A stretch of 64,000 nt of DNA from Streptomyces cinnamoneus. GTDB lineage: Bacteria; Actinomycetota; Actinomycetes; Streptomycetales; Streptomycetaceae. The notes below the pieces were generated by a model. The model worked only from the letters and a program-made list of their open reading frames with translations. It was not told the DNA's origin and did not search any database. Where the stretch lies: the NCBI RefSeq assembly GCF_002939475.1, contig NZ_PKFQ01000001.1:6259001-6323000 (forward strand), given 5' to 3'. The number at the start of each line of letters is the position of its first letter. Positions within the stretch are counted from its first letter, which is position 1. Made by a program: the position numbers and the translations under genes. Positions 41,738-49,716 of this stretch are shown piece after piece.

Positions 41738-43108
41738 CTAGTCCTTGAGCGCCCTCAGCGCGTCCTCCACGCCCCGGTGGAAGGTGGGATAGGCGTAGAT
41801 CATGTGCCGGAGCGTCTCGACGGGCACCTGCCCCTGCACGGCGACCGCCAGCCCGTACACCACCTCGCCGCCCATGGGCCCCGCCGCCGTGGCCCCGACC
41901 AGCACGCCCCGCCCGGTGTCCTCGACGAGTTTCACCAGGCCCTCGTTGCCGGCCTTGTGGATCCAGCCGCGGGCCGACGCCGGCACCCGCGCCAGCCCCG
42001 TCCGCACGCGCAGCCCCTTGCCCCGGGCCTGTTCCTCGGTCAGCCCCACCGCGCCCACCTCGGGATCGGTGAAGGTCACCCGTGGCAGGGCGCGGTAGTC
42101 GGCGTCCGGGACCGGCTCGCCCAGCACGGTCCGGGCCACGATCTCCGCCTCGTACATCGCCACGTGCGTGAAGGCCCCGTGCCCGGTCACGTCGCCGACG
42201 GCCCACAGCCCGGGCGCCACCCGCAGCCTGCCGTCCGTCCTCAGGGCCCGGTCCGCCGGATCCAGGCCCACGGTCTCCAGGCCGAGGCCGGTGAAGTCCG
42301 TCCGGCGGCCCGTGGCGACCAGGAGCTGATCCCCTGTCAGCTCCGTGTCGTCCTCCAGCACCACCGTGAACGCGTCCCCCTCGTGCCGCACGCGGGCCGC
42401 CCGCGCCCCCGTCCGCACGGTCAGCCCCTCGCGGGCCAGCACCTCGGCCACCAGCTCGCCCGCCTCCGGCTCCTCGGCCGGGATCAGCCGGTCCATCGCC
42501 TCGACGACGGTCACGTCGGTGCCGAAGCGGGCGAAGGCCTGGGAGAGCTCCACGCCGATGGCGCCACCGCCGAGGACCAGCAGGGACCGCGGCGGCTCCT
42601 TCGCGGCGACCGCGTCCCGGTTGGTCCAGTACGGCACCTCCTTGAGCCCCGGGACCGGGGGGATCTGGGGCTTGGTGCCCGTCGCGACGACGATCGCGTG
42701 CCGGGCCTCGAAGACGCCGCCGTCGGGGCCGTCCACCTCCACCCGGCCGGGCCCGGCCAGCCGGCCGCGCCCGCGCACCAGCCGGCCGCCCTTGTCGGCG
42801 AAGCGGTCGGCGGCCGCCGCGTCGTTCCAGTCGTCGGTGGCCTCCTCGCGGATGCGGGAGGCCACCGGTGCCCAGTCGGCGGCGACCCGCGCCGCGCCGG
42901 CCATGCCGGGCACGCGCCGCGCCTCCGCCAGCAGGTTCCCGGCGCGGATCATCATCTTGCTCGGCACGCAGGCCCAGTACGGGCACTCGCCGCCGACCAG
43001 CTCGGCCTCCACACCCACCACGTTCAGCCCGGCCTCGGCCAGCCGCCCCGCCACGTGTTCGCCGCCCGGACCCATGCCGATGACGACGACATCCACCTGC
43101 TCGGCCAC
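41738..43108 (-). CDS. Class I pyridine nucleotide-disulfide oxidoreductase
   Basis: A 456-residue flavoprotein of the dihydrolipoamide dehydrogenase/mercuric reductase family. FAD motif VVVIGMGPGGEHVAGRLAEA, redox pair GGECPYWACVPSK (CxxxxC), NAD motif LLVLGGGAIGVELSQAFARF, FAD motif LWAVGDVTGH and C-terminal HMIYAYPTFHRGV with the base His are all present. The disulfide-loop residues PYWA differ from those in lipoamide dehydrogenases (NVGC type), so the thiol partner is unknown. GTG at 43108 has GGAAGG upstream; a longer frame is rejected. Confidence 0.9.
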   Translation of the reverse strand: MAEQVDVVVIGMGPGGEHVAGRLAEAGLNVVGVEAELVGGECPYWACVPSKMMIRAGNLLAEARRVPGMAGAARVAADWAPVASRIREEATDDWNDAAAADRFADKGGRLVRGRGRLAGPGRVEVDGPDGGVFEARHAIVVATGTKPQIPPVPGLKEVPYWTNRDAVAAKEPPRSLLVLGGGAIGVELSQAFARFGTDVTVVEAMDRLIPAEEPEAGELVAEVLAREGLTVRTGARAARVRHEGDAFTVVLEDDTELTGDQLLVATGRRTDFTGLGLETVGLDPADRALRTDGRLRVAPGLWAVGDVTGHGAFTHVAMYEAEIVARTVLGEPVPDADYRALPRVTFTDPEVGAVGLTEEQARGKGLRVRTGLARVPASARGWIHKAGNEGLVKLVEDTGRGVLVGATAAGPMGGEVVYGLAVAVQGQVPVETLRHMIYAYPTFHRGVEDALRALKD

Positions 43109-43168
43109 AGCACCGCACCTTCCTGACGAGGGACCGGACTGCCACCATCCCACCGGTCCCCCGGAGCG

Positions 43169-44746
43169 TCACTGTCCGACGCGCCCCGGCTGGAGCACCT
43201 TGGTGAACAGGACCCCGCCCCGCTCGTCGCGCAGGCGCACGGTCAGCTCGCCGCTCTCCCCGTCGATGGCGACCTCGCCGAAGAACTGGCTGTCCTGCCC
43301 GGGCGGGACGTTCGCCGCGGCGGGCGCCTTGACGAAGGGCTGGGCCGGGCCGAACGTGCCGTCCAGCTTCACCGCGGGGAAGCCGCCCGCGTTCAGCGGA
43401 CCGGTCACGAACTCCCAGAACGGTGCGAAGTCCGTGAACGCCGCCCGCGCGGGGTCGTAGTGCTGTGCGCTGGTGTAGTGCACGTCGGCCGTCAGCCACA
43501 CCGTGCCCGTGACGCGCTGGTGCTTGATGTGCCGCAGCAGGTCCGCGATCTGCAGCTCGCGGCCCAGCGGCGCCCCCGGGTCGCCCTGCGCCACCGCCTC
43601 GAAGTTCACCGCCCCGTCCGTGACGACCAGGCCCAGCGGCATGTCCGAGGCGATCACCTTCCACACCGCGCGCGAACGCGTCAGCTCCCGCTTGAGCCAC
43701 CGCAGCTGCCGCTCGCCCAGGATGCCCCGGGCGTCGTCGGGCTGCCGGCCCGGGGAGTTGGCGTCGCGGTAGGCGCGCATGTCCAGGACGAAGACGTCGA
43801 GCAGCGGGCCGTGACGCAGCACGCGGTAGATCCGCCCGTCGGCGTCCGGTCGCCGGGTGGACAGGGGGAAGTACTCCGAGAACGCCCGCAGCGAGCGGGC
43901 CGCCAGCACGTCGGCCCGCTTCTCGGTGTAGCGCGCGTCGTCCAGGAGCTGGCCCGGGTACCAGTTGTTGTGCACCTCGTGGTCGTCCCACTGCGCGACG
44001 ACGGGCACGTGGGCGTTGAACTCCCGCAGGTGCTCATCCATCAGGTTGTAGCGGAACGCCCCGCGGAACTCCGCGAGCGTCTCGGCCACCTTGGACTTCT
44101 CCTCGGTGGTGACGTTCCGCCAGGTGCCGCCCCCGGGCAGGGCCACGGTCGCCGGGATCGGGTTGTCGGCGTAGATGGTGTCACCGCTGCACAGGAAGAA
44201 GTCCGGGTCCAGCTCCCGCATGCGCGCGAAGATCCGGTAGCCGCCCAGGTCGGGGTTGATGCCCCAGCCCTGTCCGGCGAGGTCGCCCGACCAGACGAAC
44301 CGCACGCCCTCCCGCCGCGCCGGAGCGGTGCGGAACGTGCCGTACACCGGGCGGCCCGTGCGGCGGGGGTCGTCCGGGTCGGCCAGCAGCACCCGGTAGT
44401 GGATCCGCTCGCCGGGCGGCAGCCCGCGCAGGGCCGTGCGTCCGGTGAAGTCCGTGCCGGGCCCGAGGAGCGGGCCGGCCCAGCGCCGCACGGTGCGGAA
44501 CGACTCCGTCGCCGAGGTCTCCACGACCATCCTGGCCGGCCGGTCCGAGCGCACCCACACCAGTCCCGAGGAAGCGGTCACGTCGCCGGTCTGCACGCCC
44601 CAGCCGGCGTCGGGCCGCCCCGACAGGGCCAGGGCGGGAGCCGCCGCGGCCAGGGGCGGCAGCGCGGCCGCGCCGGCGGCGGCCACCGTCCCCCGCAGCA
44701 CCGTCCGCCGCCCGACCGCGAGCCCCGATCCGTACGCCTTCGCCAT
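43169..44746 (-). CDS. phoD: PhoD-like alkaline phosphatase / phosphodiesterase
   Basis: A 525-residue PhoD with a Tat signal (twin arginines R13-R14 in VGRRTVLRGT, then a hydrophobic stretch), so it is exported folded. The metal site motifs are WSGDLAGQGW, FFLCSGDTIYADNP, AQWDDHEVHNNW and LTADVHYTSAQHYDP. It releases phosphate from esters outside the cell when phosphate is scarce. A PHO box stands about 70 bases upstream, indicating PhoP control. It is downstream of an alpha/beta hydrolase gene on the same strand. Confidence 0.93.
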   Translation of the reverse strand: MAKAYGSGLAVGRRTVLRGTVAAAGAAALPPLAAAAPALALSGRPDAGWGVQTGDVTASSGLVWVRSDRPARMVVETSATESFRTVRRWAGPLLGPGTDFTGRTALRGLPPGERIHYRVLLADPDDPRRTGRPVYGTFRTAPARREGVRFVWSGDLAGQGWGINPDLGGYRIFARMRELDPDFFLCSGDTIYADNPIPATVALPGGGTWRNVTTEEKSKVAETLAEFRGAFRYNLMDEHLREFNAHVPVVAQWDDHEVHNNWYPGQLLDDARYTEKRADVLAARSLRAFSEYFPLSTRRPDADGRIYRVLRHGPLLDVFVLDMRAYRDANSPGRQPDDARGILGERQLRWLKRELTRSRAVWKVIASDMPLGLVVTDGAVNFEAVAQGDPGAPLGRELQIADLLRHIKHQRVTGTVWLTADVHYTSAQHYDPARAAFTDFAPFWEFVTGPLNAGGFPAVKLDGTFGPAQPFVKAPAAANVPPGQDSQFFGEVAIDGESGELTVRLRDERGGVLFTKVLQPGRVGQ

Positions 44747-44815
44747 GCCGCATGACCTCCCGTGTCCGGCCGACGTCCGTCGTCGTCACCGGGTTACTAC
44801 CGGCGCCACGTGCCC

Positions 44816-44837
44816 GGCGGCTGAACACGCCGTGAAC
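44816..44837 (-). promoter_or_regulatory. PHO box (PhoP binding site), two 11-bp direct repeats
   Basis: Reading leftward the site is GTTCACGGCGT followed by GTTCAGCCGCC, two direct repeats with period 11. Streptomyces PhoP binds such GTTCA-type 11-mer repeats. Upstream of phoD, as expected. Confidence 0.75.
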
Positions 44838-44915
44838 AAGGGGCGCGTCCGGCCCGTGAGATGACGGAGGTCACTCCCGTCGCCCCACCGTCCGGGTCTG
44901 CGGCGGTCGAGGACG

Positions 44916-45746
44916 TCAGCGCGAGGTGTCCAGGATGACGCGGGCGACGAGCGCCGGGTCGTCGCTCATGGGGACGTGGCCGCAGCCCGGCAGCCGCACG
45001 AGCCGGGCCCCGGGGATCACCTTCTTCGCGCGTACCCCCTGCCGGGGCAGGAGCAGCCGGTCGCCGGTGCCCCAGGCGATGGTCACCGGCATGTCCGGCA
45101 CGTCGTGGGTGAAGCGGACGGCGCGCCCGGCGGCCAGGGTGGCCTCGAAGCCGGTCGCCTCGCGCAGCGCCCGGGTCTCGGCGACCACCGCGTCGGGCGA
45201 ACGGCGGCCGGGGCGCGTGTAGATGGTGCTGACCAGCGCCGCCCGGCCCGCCGCCGTACGGGCCAGGGCGGCGACGGCCCGTTCGGGCAGCCGCAGCGCG
45301 CCCTGCCGCATGCCCGTCAGCATCCCGAAGGCCCAGCGGCGCTCGGCCTCGGTCCAGAAGCCGCCGGGGGACAGCGCCGTGACGGACCGTACGAGCTTCT
45401 CGTGGCCGAGGGCCAGGGCGAGGATGCCGCCGAGGGAGTTGCCCGCGACGTGCGGCCGGTCCAGGCCGAGCGCCTCGAAGAACGCGCGGAGCACCGGGGT
45501 CACTCCCCGGAGGTCGTAGGCGACGCCGTCGGGGAGCGCGGGGGACGCCCCGAAGCCCGGCAGGTCGACGGCGATGACGTCCCGTTCGGCGGCGAGGACG
45601 CCCACGACGGGGTCCCAGGCCTGGAGGTGGTGGCCGATGCCGTGCAGCAGGACCAGGGGTTCGCCGTCCCCGAGCCGTTCGTAGTGCACCTCGGTCGTGC
45701 GCTGACCAGAGGGCGTGTCGACGGCAAAGGAGATCTTCTCGGTCAT
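44916..45746 (-). CDS. Alpha/beta hydrolase
   Basis: A 276-residue alpha/beta hydrolase. The oxyanion loop is LLHGIGHHLQ, the nucleophile elbow GNSLGG (Ser104) and the histidine lies in PGCGHVPMSDDP; the acidic residue is probably in WGTGDRLLLP. No signal peptide. The substrate is not evident. It is divergent from an ECF41 sigma factor, a place where ECF41 proteins usually have their target gene. Confidence 0.9.
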   Translation of the reverse strand: MTEKISFAVDTPSGQRTTEVHYERLGDGEPLVLLHGIGHHLQAWDPVVGVLAAERDVIAVDLPGFGASPALPDGVAYDLRGVTPVLRAFFEALGLDRPHVAGNSLGGILALALGHEKLVRSVTALSPGGFWTEAERRWAFGMLTGMRQGALRLPERAVAALARTAAGRAALVSTIYTRPGRRSPDAVVAETRALREATGFEATLAAGRAVRFTHDVPDMPVTIAWGTGDRLLLPRQGVRAKKVIPGARLVRLPGCGHVPMSDDPALVARVILDTSR

Positions 45747-45905
45747 GCGTGGCTCCTCGTCATCCGTGGGGCGACGTACTGAGACAGGATGTCAGCAACG
45801 GTTACCGGAGGGTAGATGCCGGCGGGGCGGGACCGGCCTCCGGTGGCGCGCGATGAGAGCGGGTTCACGTGGACAACGCCCGCCGGTCTCGGGTGGGATG
45901 GGGCC

Positions 45906-46787
45906 GTGACCGCAAGCGACGCCGTGCTCGACGCCTTCGAAGAACACCGTTCCACGCTGACCGGGGTGGCCTACCGCATGCTGGGGCGCTTCGCCGACGC
46001 GGAGGACGTGGTCCAGGAGGCGTGGCTGCGCTGGTCGCAGGCCGGCCGGGAGGACGTCCGCGACCCGCGCGGCTATCTGGTGCGCGTCACCACGCGGCTC
46101 GCCGTCGACCGGCTGCGCCAGGTCACCGCGCGGCGCGAGGCCTATGTGGGGCCCTGGCTTCCCGAGCCCGTTTTCACGGACCTGGGCGAGGCGGTGCCGG
46201 ACACCGCGGAGCGGGCCGTGCTCGCCGACTCGGTCTCCCTCGCGGTCCTCGTGGTCCTCGAGTCGCTCTCCCCGCTGGAGCGGGCGGTCTTCGTGCTGCG
46301 CGAGGCCTTCGGCTTCCCCTACCAGGAGATCGCCGCGACGCTCGACCGTTCGGAGGCGGCCGTGCGGCAGCTCGCCGGGCGGGCCCGCCGCCACGTGGAG
46401 GAGCGCAGACCGCGCTTCGACGTCGACCCGGTGAGCCGGCGCGACCTCACCGAGCGCTTCCTGGCGGCCGCGGCCGGGGGCAGCATCGAGGACCTGCTGG
46501 CCCTGCTGGCCCCCGACGTCCGCCTGGTCAGCGACGGCGGCGGCAAGGCGAAGGCGCCGCTGCGCGTCATCGAGAGCGCCGACAAGGTCGGCCGTTTCCT
46601 CCTCGCCGTCTCGGGCGCCTTCCCCGACGCCCAGGCGCTCGTCACCGAGGTCAACGGCGGCCCGGCGCTGCTGCTCCTCGTGGCCGGCCGGCCGGACACC
46701 CTCCTCAGCCTCCACGTCTCCGAGGGGCGCGTCGCGGAGGTCTACCTCCTGCGAAACCCGGACAAAATGCTGGGCCTCGTGTCGTAA
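45906..46787 (+). CDS. ECF41-type RNA polymerase sigma factor (SigJ-like)
   Basis: A 293-residue sigma factor. Region 2 (TGVAYRMLGRFADAEDVVQE), region 4 (LSPLERAVFVLREAFGFPYQ and helix-turn-helix IAATLDRSEAAVRQLAGRAR) and a C-terminal SnoaL-like extension (about 180-290). The ECF41 hallmarks WLPEP in the linker, DGGGK in the extension and NPDKM at the end are all seen. This extension controls the sigma factor's own activity in place of a separate anti-sigma protein. The GTG at 45906 gives VTASDAVLDAFEEHRS; longer starts are less likely. Confidence 0.92.
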   Translation: MTASDAVLDAFEEHRSTLTGVAYRMLGRFADAEDVVQEAWLRWSQAGREDVRDPRGYLVRVTTRLAVDRLRQVTARREAYVGPWLPEPVFTDLGEAVPDTAERAVLADSVSLAVLVVLESLSPLERAVFVLREAFGFPYQEIAATLDRSEAAVRQLAGRARRHVEERRPRFDVDPVSRRDLTERFLAAAAGGSIEDLLALLAPDVRLVSDGGGKAKAPLRVIESADKVGRFLLAVSGAFPDAQALVTEVNGGPALLLLVAGRPDTLLSLHVSEGRVAEVYLLRNPDKMLGLVS

Positions 46788-47068
46788 CCGGTCGTACCGG
46801 GCTGTTCAACGCATCAGTGTCCGCGCCTCATTGACCGGACGGACGCCCCGTCCGCGCCGCTTCTCACCGGCCGCGGGCCCCATCACCCTGCCCGCGGCGG
46901 CACGGTGAGGGATCGCCGTCCACCCTCCGCACCTCGGAAGTCCGTTCGCGCGCCCGCACCCGCACCTCCATTGGTCTTGACCAAGTACGCACACCGTCCT
47001 ATGGTCGCAGGCATACTGCAACAACCTTTAATAAAGAAGAGCGCGAAAAGCCTTTGCGGAGGATCAGG
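46788..47068. promoter_or_regulatory. Control region upstream of the GntR gene
   Basis: 281 bases between the sigma factor stop and the GntR start. It contains the dre-like operator (46970-46986) and an AT-rich stretch around TTTAATAAAG (near 47020-47035). No gene seen. Confidence 0.4.
46970..46986. promoter_or_regulatory. dre-like DasR operator (ATTGGTCTTGACCAAGT)
   Basis: The core TTGGTC-TT-GACCAA is a perfect inverted repeat. The known DasR-responsive element is ACTGGTCTAGACCAGT, which it closely resembles. It lies 82 bases before the DasR-like gene. Confidence 0.65.
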
Positions 47069-47818
47069 GTGGGGACCACGCAGCTGGAATCGGTGCCGGA
47101 ACCGAAGTACTGGCACCTGAAGACCGTCCTGAGCGACGCACTCGACTCCGAGTTCGCCGTGGGCGAGATCCTGCCCAACGAACGTGAGCTCGCGGCCCGC
47201 TTCGGCGTCGCCAGGGCCACGCTCCGTCAGGCGCTCGAACAACTGGAGCTGGAGGGCCGCCTCCAGCGCCGCCGCGGAGTCGGCACCACGGTCGCCCCGC
47301 CCCGCATGGGCGTCGCCGTGGCCGACGCCGAGCACGCCTGGCCCGGCACCGCCGCCGACGCCTGGCAGCCCGTCGACAGCACGGAGGAGGCCCCGCCCGC
47401 CGCCCTCGCCCGGCTGCTGGGCACCGAGCCCGGCCAGGTGGTGCACGTGGTGCGCCGGGCCCGCAAGACGCGCGGCCAGCCCGTCGCCGCCGAGCTGCTC
47501 TACGTCCCCGCCGACAGCGTTCCCGGCCTCGCCCCCCTCGACGCGCCCGCCGGGCCGTCCCGGGCCCGTGCCGTGCTGCGCGAACTCCAGCAGCTGCGGC
47601 TGGAGGGGCAGGAGCGGGCCGTGGAGCTGGGCTCCGCCCGCGCCGACGACGCCAAGCAGCTCGACCGGCTGCCCGGAGCGCCCGTCCTGCTCGTCACCAC
47701 CCGCTACTTCGCGGACGGCCGGACGGCCGCCGTGGCCGTCGCCACCTACCGGGCCGACACCTGCCGGCTCACCTTCGGCGAGTCCGACGGCGCCGGCGTG
47801 CGACTGCTCGCCGGCTGA
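47069..47818 (+). CDS. GntR/HutC family regulator (DasR-like)
   Basis: A 249-residue GntR regulator of the HutC subgroup. The winged-helix region reads VPEPKYWHLKTVLSDAL, ILPNERELAARFGVARATLR and QALEQLELEGRLQRRRGVGT; a UTRA ligand domain follows (about 95-245: RRARKTRGQPVAAELLYVPA). It resembles DasR, which senses amino-sugar phosphates. The GTG at 47069 has GGAGG 7-8 bases upstream, preferable to TTG at 47054. A dre-like site upstream suggests self-regulation or control by DasR proper. It converges on a ROK regulator. Confidence 0.88.
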   Translation: MGTTQLESVPEPKYWHLKTVLSDALDSEFAVGEILPNERELAARFGVARATLRQALEQLELEGRLQRRRGVGTTVAPPRMGVAVADAEHAWPGTAADAWQPVDSTEEAPPAALARLLGTEPGQVVHVVRRARKTRGQPVAAELLYVPADSVPGLAPLDAPAGPSRARAVLRELQQLRLEGQERAVELGSARADDAKQLDRLPGAPVLLVTTRYFADGRTAAVAVATYRADTCRLTFGESDGAGVRLLAG

Positions 47819-47825
47819 CGGAGCG

Positions 47826-48983
47826 TCACCGGCGTTTGGTCACCGTGCTCTCGACCGCGAAGAGCTGCTCCTCCACGTGGTCGAGGGCCAGCCGCAGGGC
47901 TCCGGTGGCCACCGCCGCCTCACCCAGCAGCGACTGCGCCACCTGGGGCGGCCGCAGGCAGTAGCGGGCCAGCTCGGTGCGCAGCGGCTCCAGCACCCCG
48001 GCCGGACCGGCCGCCCAGCCGCCCACCACGACCAGCTCCGGGTCGAGGGCGAGCACGAGCGCCGCCACGTCGTGCACCAGCCGGCGCAGATACCGCTCCA
48101 CTGCGGCCCGCGCCCGCGCGTCACCCTGCCCGGCCCGGGCGAACACGTTCGCCACCTGTGCCTCGTCCAGCGGGTGCAGCGGCTCCCCGGTGGTGGACAG
48201 TACCTCCTCCGGGGTGGCCTCACGGCCCAGCAGGTGCAGCGCCCCGATCTCCCCGGCCGCGCCGCCGAAGCCCCGGTGCAGCCGCCCGCCGATCAGCGAA
48301 CCGGCCCCCGGGCTCAATCCCGCCAGCACGAACACCACGTCGTCCGACCCCGTGGCCGCGCCCTTCCAGTGCTCGGCCACGGCTGCGGCGTTGGCGTCGT
48401 TCTCCACCAGCACCGGGCACCGGAACGAGCGCCGCAGCCGTTCACCGAGCCGCAGCCCGGTCCAGCCCGGCAGCGCCGTCCCCAGCCGCACCGTGCCGTC
48501 CGCCTCCACGATGCCGGGCGTGGCCACGCCCACCGCGCGCAGCGAACCGCGCGGGACACCGGAACGCGCCAGCAGGTCGGCGACGGCGACGCGCACCTGC
48601 TCCAGCCGCTCGTCCGCCGGGGCGGTGTGCGGGACCTCCACGTGCGCCGAGCCGGTGACCCGCCCGCCGAGGTCCGCCAGCAGCGCGGCGATCCGATGCG
48701 GCCCGATCTCGACGCCCAGCAGATGCCCCGCCTCCACGCGGAAGCGGAACCGCCGCGCCGGCCGCCCCTGGCGCCGCGCCGCGCCCTCGTCGGCGGCCGC
48801 CTCCACCACCAGACCGGAGCCGATCAGCCCCTCGACCACGCCCTCGACCGTCGGCCGGGACAGCCCCGTCATCTTCACCAGGTCGGTGAAGGTGGGAGCC
48901 TCGGCGGCACGCAACGCGTGCAGCACGACGGCCGAATTGATCCGCCGCAGGAGAGACGGATCGCCACCGGTGAGCCGCCCCAC
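47826..48983 (-). CDS. ROK family transcriptional regulator, zinc motif absent
   Basis: A 385-residue ROK protein with an N-terminal winged helix (FTDLVKMTGLSRPTVEGVVE) and a sugar-kinase-like C-domain (LLGVEIGPHRIAALLADLGG, VLVENDANAAAVAEH). The usual ROK zinc motif, with several closely spaced cysteines after the GH segment, is not there; the place reads GFGGAAGEIGALHLLGREAT. It is therefore likely a regulator with no kinase activity. Such proteins control sugar operons. Its neighbour on the other strand is the DasR-like gene. Confidence 0.85.
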   Translation of the reverse strand: MGRLTGGDPSLLRRINSAVVLHALRAAEAPTFTDLVKMTGLSRPTVEGVVEGLIGSGLVVEAAADEGAARRQGRPARRFRFRVEAGHLLGVEIGPHRIAALLADLGGRVTGSAHVEVPHTAPADERLEQVRVAVADLLARSGVPRGSLRAVGVATPGIVEADGTVRLGTALPGWTGLRLGERLRRSFRCPVLVENDANAAAVAEHWKGAATGSDDVVFVLAGLSPGAGSLIGGRLHRGFGGAAGEIGALHLLGREATPEEVLSTTGEPLHPLDEAQVANVFARAGQGDARARAAVERYLRRLVHDVAALVLALDPELVVVGGWAAGPAGVLEPLRTELARYCLRPPQVAQSLLGEAAVATGALRLALDHVEEQLFAVESTVTKRR

Positions 48984-49061
48984 GTGCCGCCTCCTCGCTT
49001 TGCGTGCCCTTTGCCGGACGGATCGTATCCGGTGCCGGGGAGCGCGGCGAGACGCGGTGCG

Positions 49062-49712
49062 TCACCCGGGCGTGACGAACCCCGACTCGTACGCGGCGAT
49101 CACCGCCTGGGTGCGGTCCCGCGCCCCGAGCTTGGCGAGGACGGCGCTGACGTGCGTCTTCACCGTCTCCGTGCCCACCAGCAGGCCCGCGGCGATCTCC
49201 GGGTTGGACAGGCCGCGCGCCATCAGCCGCAGCACCTCTGCCTCGCGCGCGGTCAGCGCCGCCTTCTCCATCGCCGCCCGCGCCGGCTCGTTGCCGCGCG
49301 AGGCGGCCAGGCTCCGCAGGGAGGCCGGGAAGAGCAGCGAGTCGCCGGCCGCCACCATCCGCACCGCCTGCACGATCTCCGCGGGCGCCGCGCGCTTGAG
49401 CAGGAAGCCGTCGGCGCCCACGCGCAGCGCGTCGTAGACGTACTCGTCGTTCTCGAAGGTCGTGACGACCAGGATCTTCGGCGGCGGCGCCACGGCGCGC
49501 AGCACCGCCCTGGTCGCCTCGATGCCGTCCAGCAGCGGCATCCGCACGTCCATGGCGACGACGTCGGGCCGCAGCCGGCGCACCAGCGGCACCACGGCCG
49601 CGCCGTCGGCGGCCTCGGCCACGACCTCGATGTCCGGCTGGGCTTCGAGGATCGCGCGCAGACCCGCGCGCACCAGGGGTTCGTCGTCGACGAGCAGAAC
49701 GGATATCGGCAC
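49062..49712 (-). CDS. LuxR-type two-component response regulator
   Basis: A 216-residue NarL-type regulator. Receiver residues are VLLVDDEPLVRAGLRA with the phospho-Asp55 in VVAMDVRMP and the Thr/Lys switch (VVTTFEN, LKRAAP). The LuxR helix-turn-helix is LTAREAEVLRLMARGLSNPE and IAAGLLVGTETVKTHVSAVL. It begins 4 bases after the histidine kinase gene stop, so the two are cotranscribed. Confidence 0.94.
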   Translation of the reverse strand: MPISVLLVDDEPLVRAGLRAILEAQPDIEVVAEAADGAAVVPLVRRLRPDVVAMDVRMPLLDGIEATRAVLRAVAPPPKILVVTTFENDEYVYDALRVGADGFLLKRAAPAEIVQAVRMVAAGDSLLFPASLRSLAASRGNEPARAAMEKAALTAREAEVLRLMARGLSNPEIAAGLLVGTETVKTHVSAVLAKLGARDRTQAVIAAYESGFVTPG

Positions 49713-49716
49713 GGGC

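Noticed and set aside
45747..45905. A canonical ECF41 promoter in the hydrolase/sigma gap
   Set aside because: TGTC and CGTC elements occur but the distance between them (6-11 bases) does not fit the usual spacing near 16.
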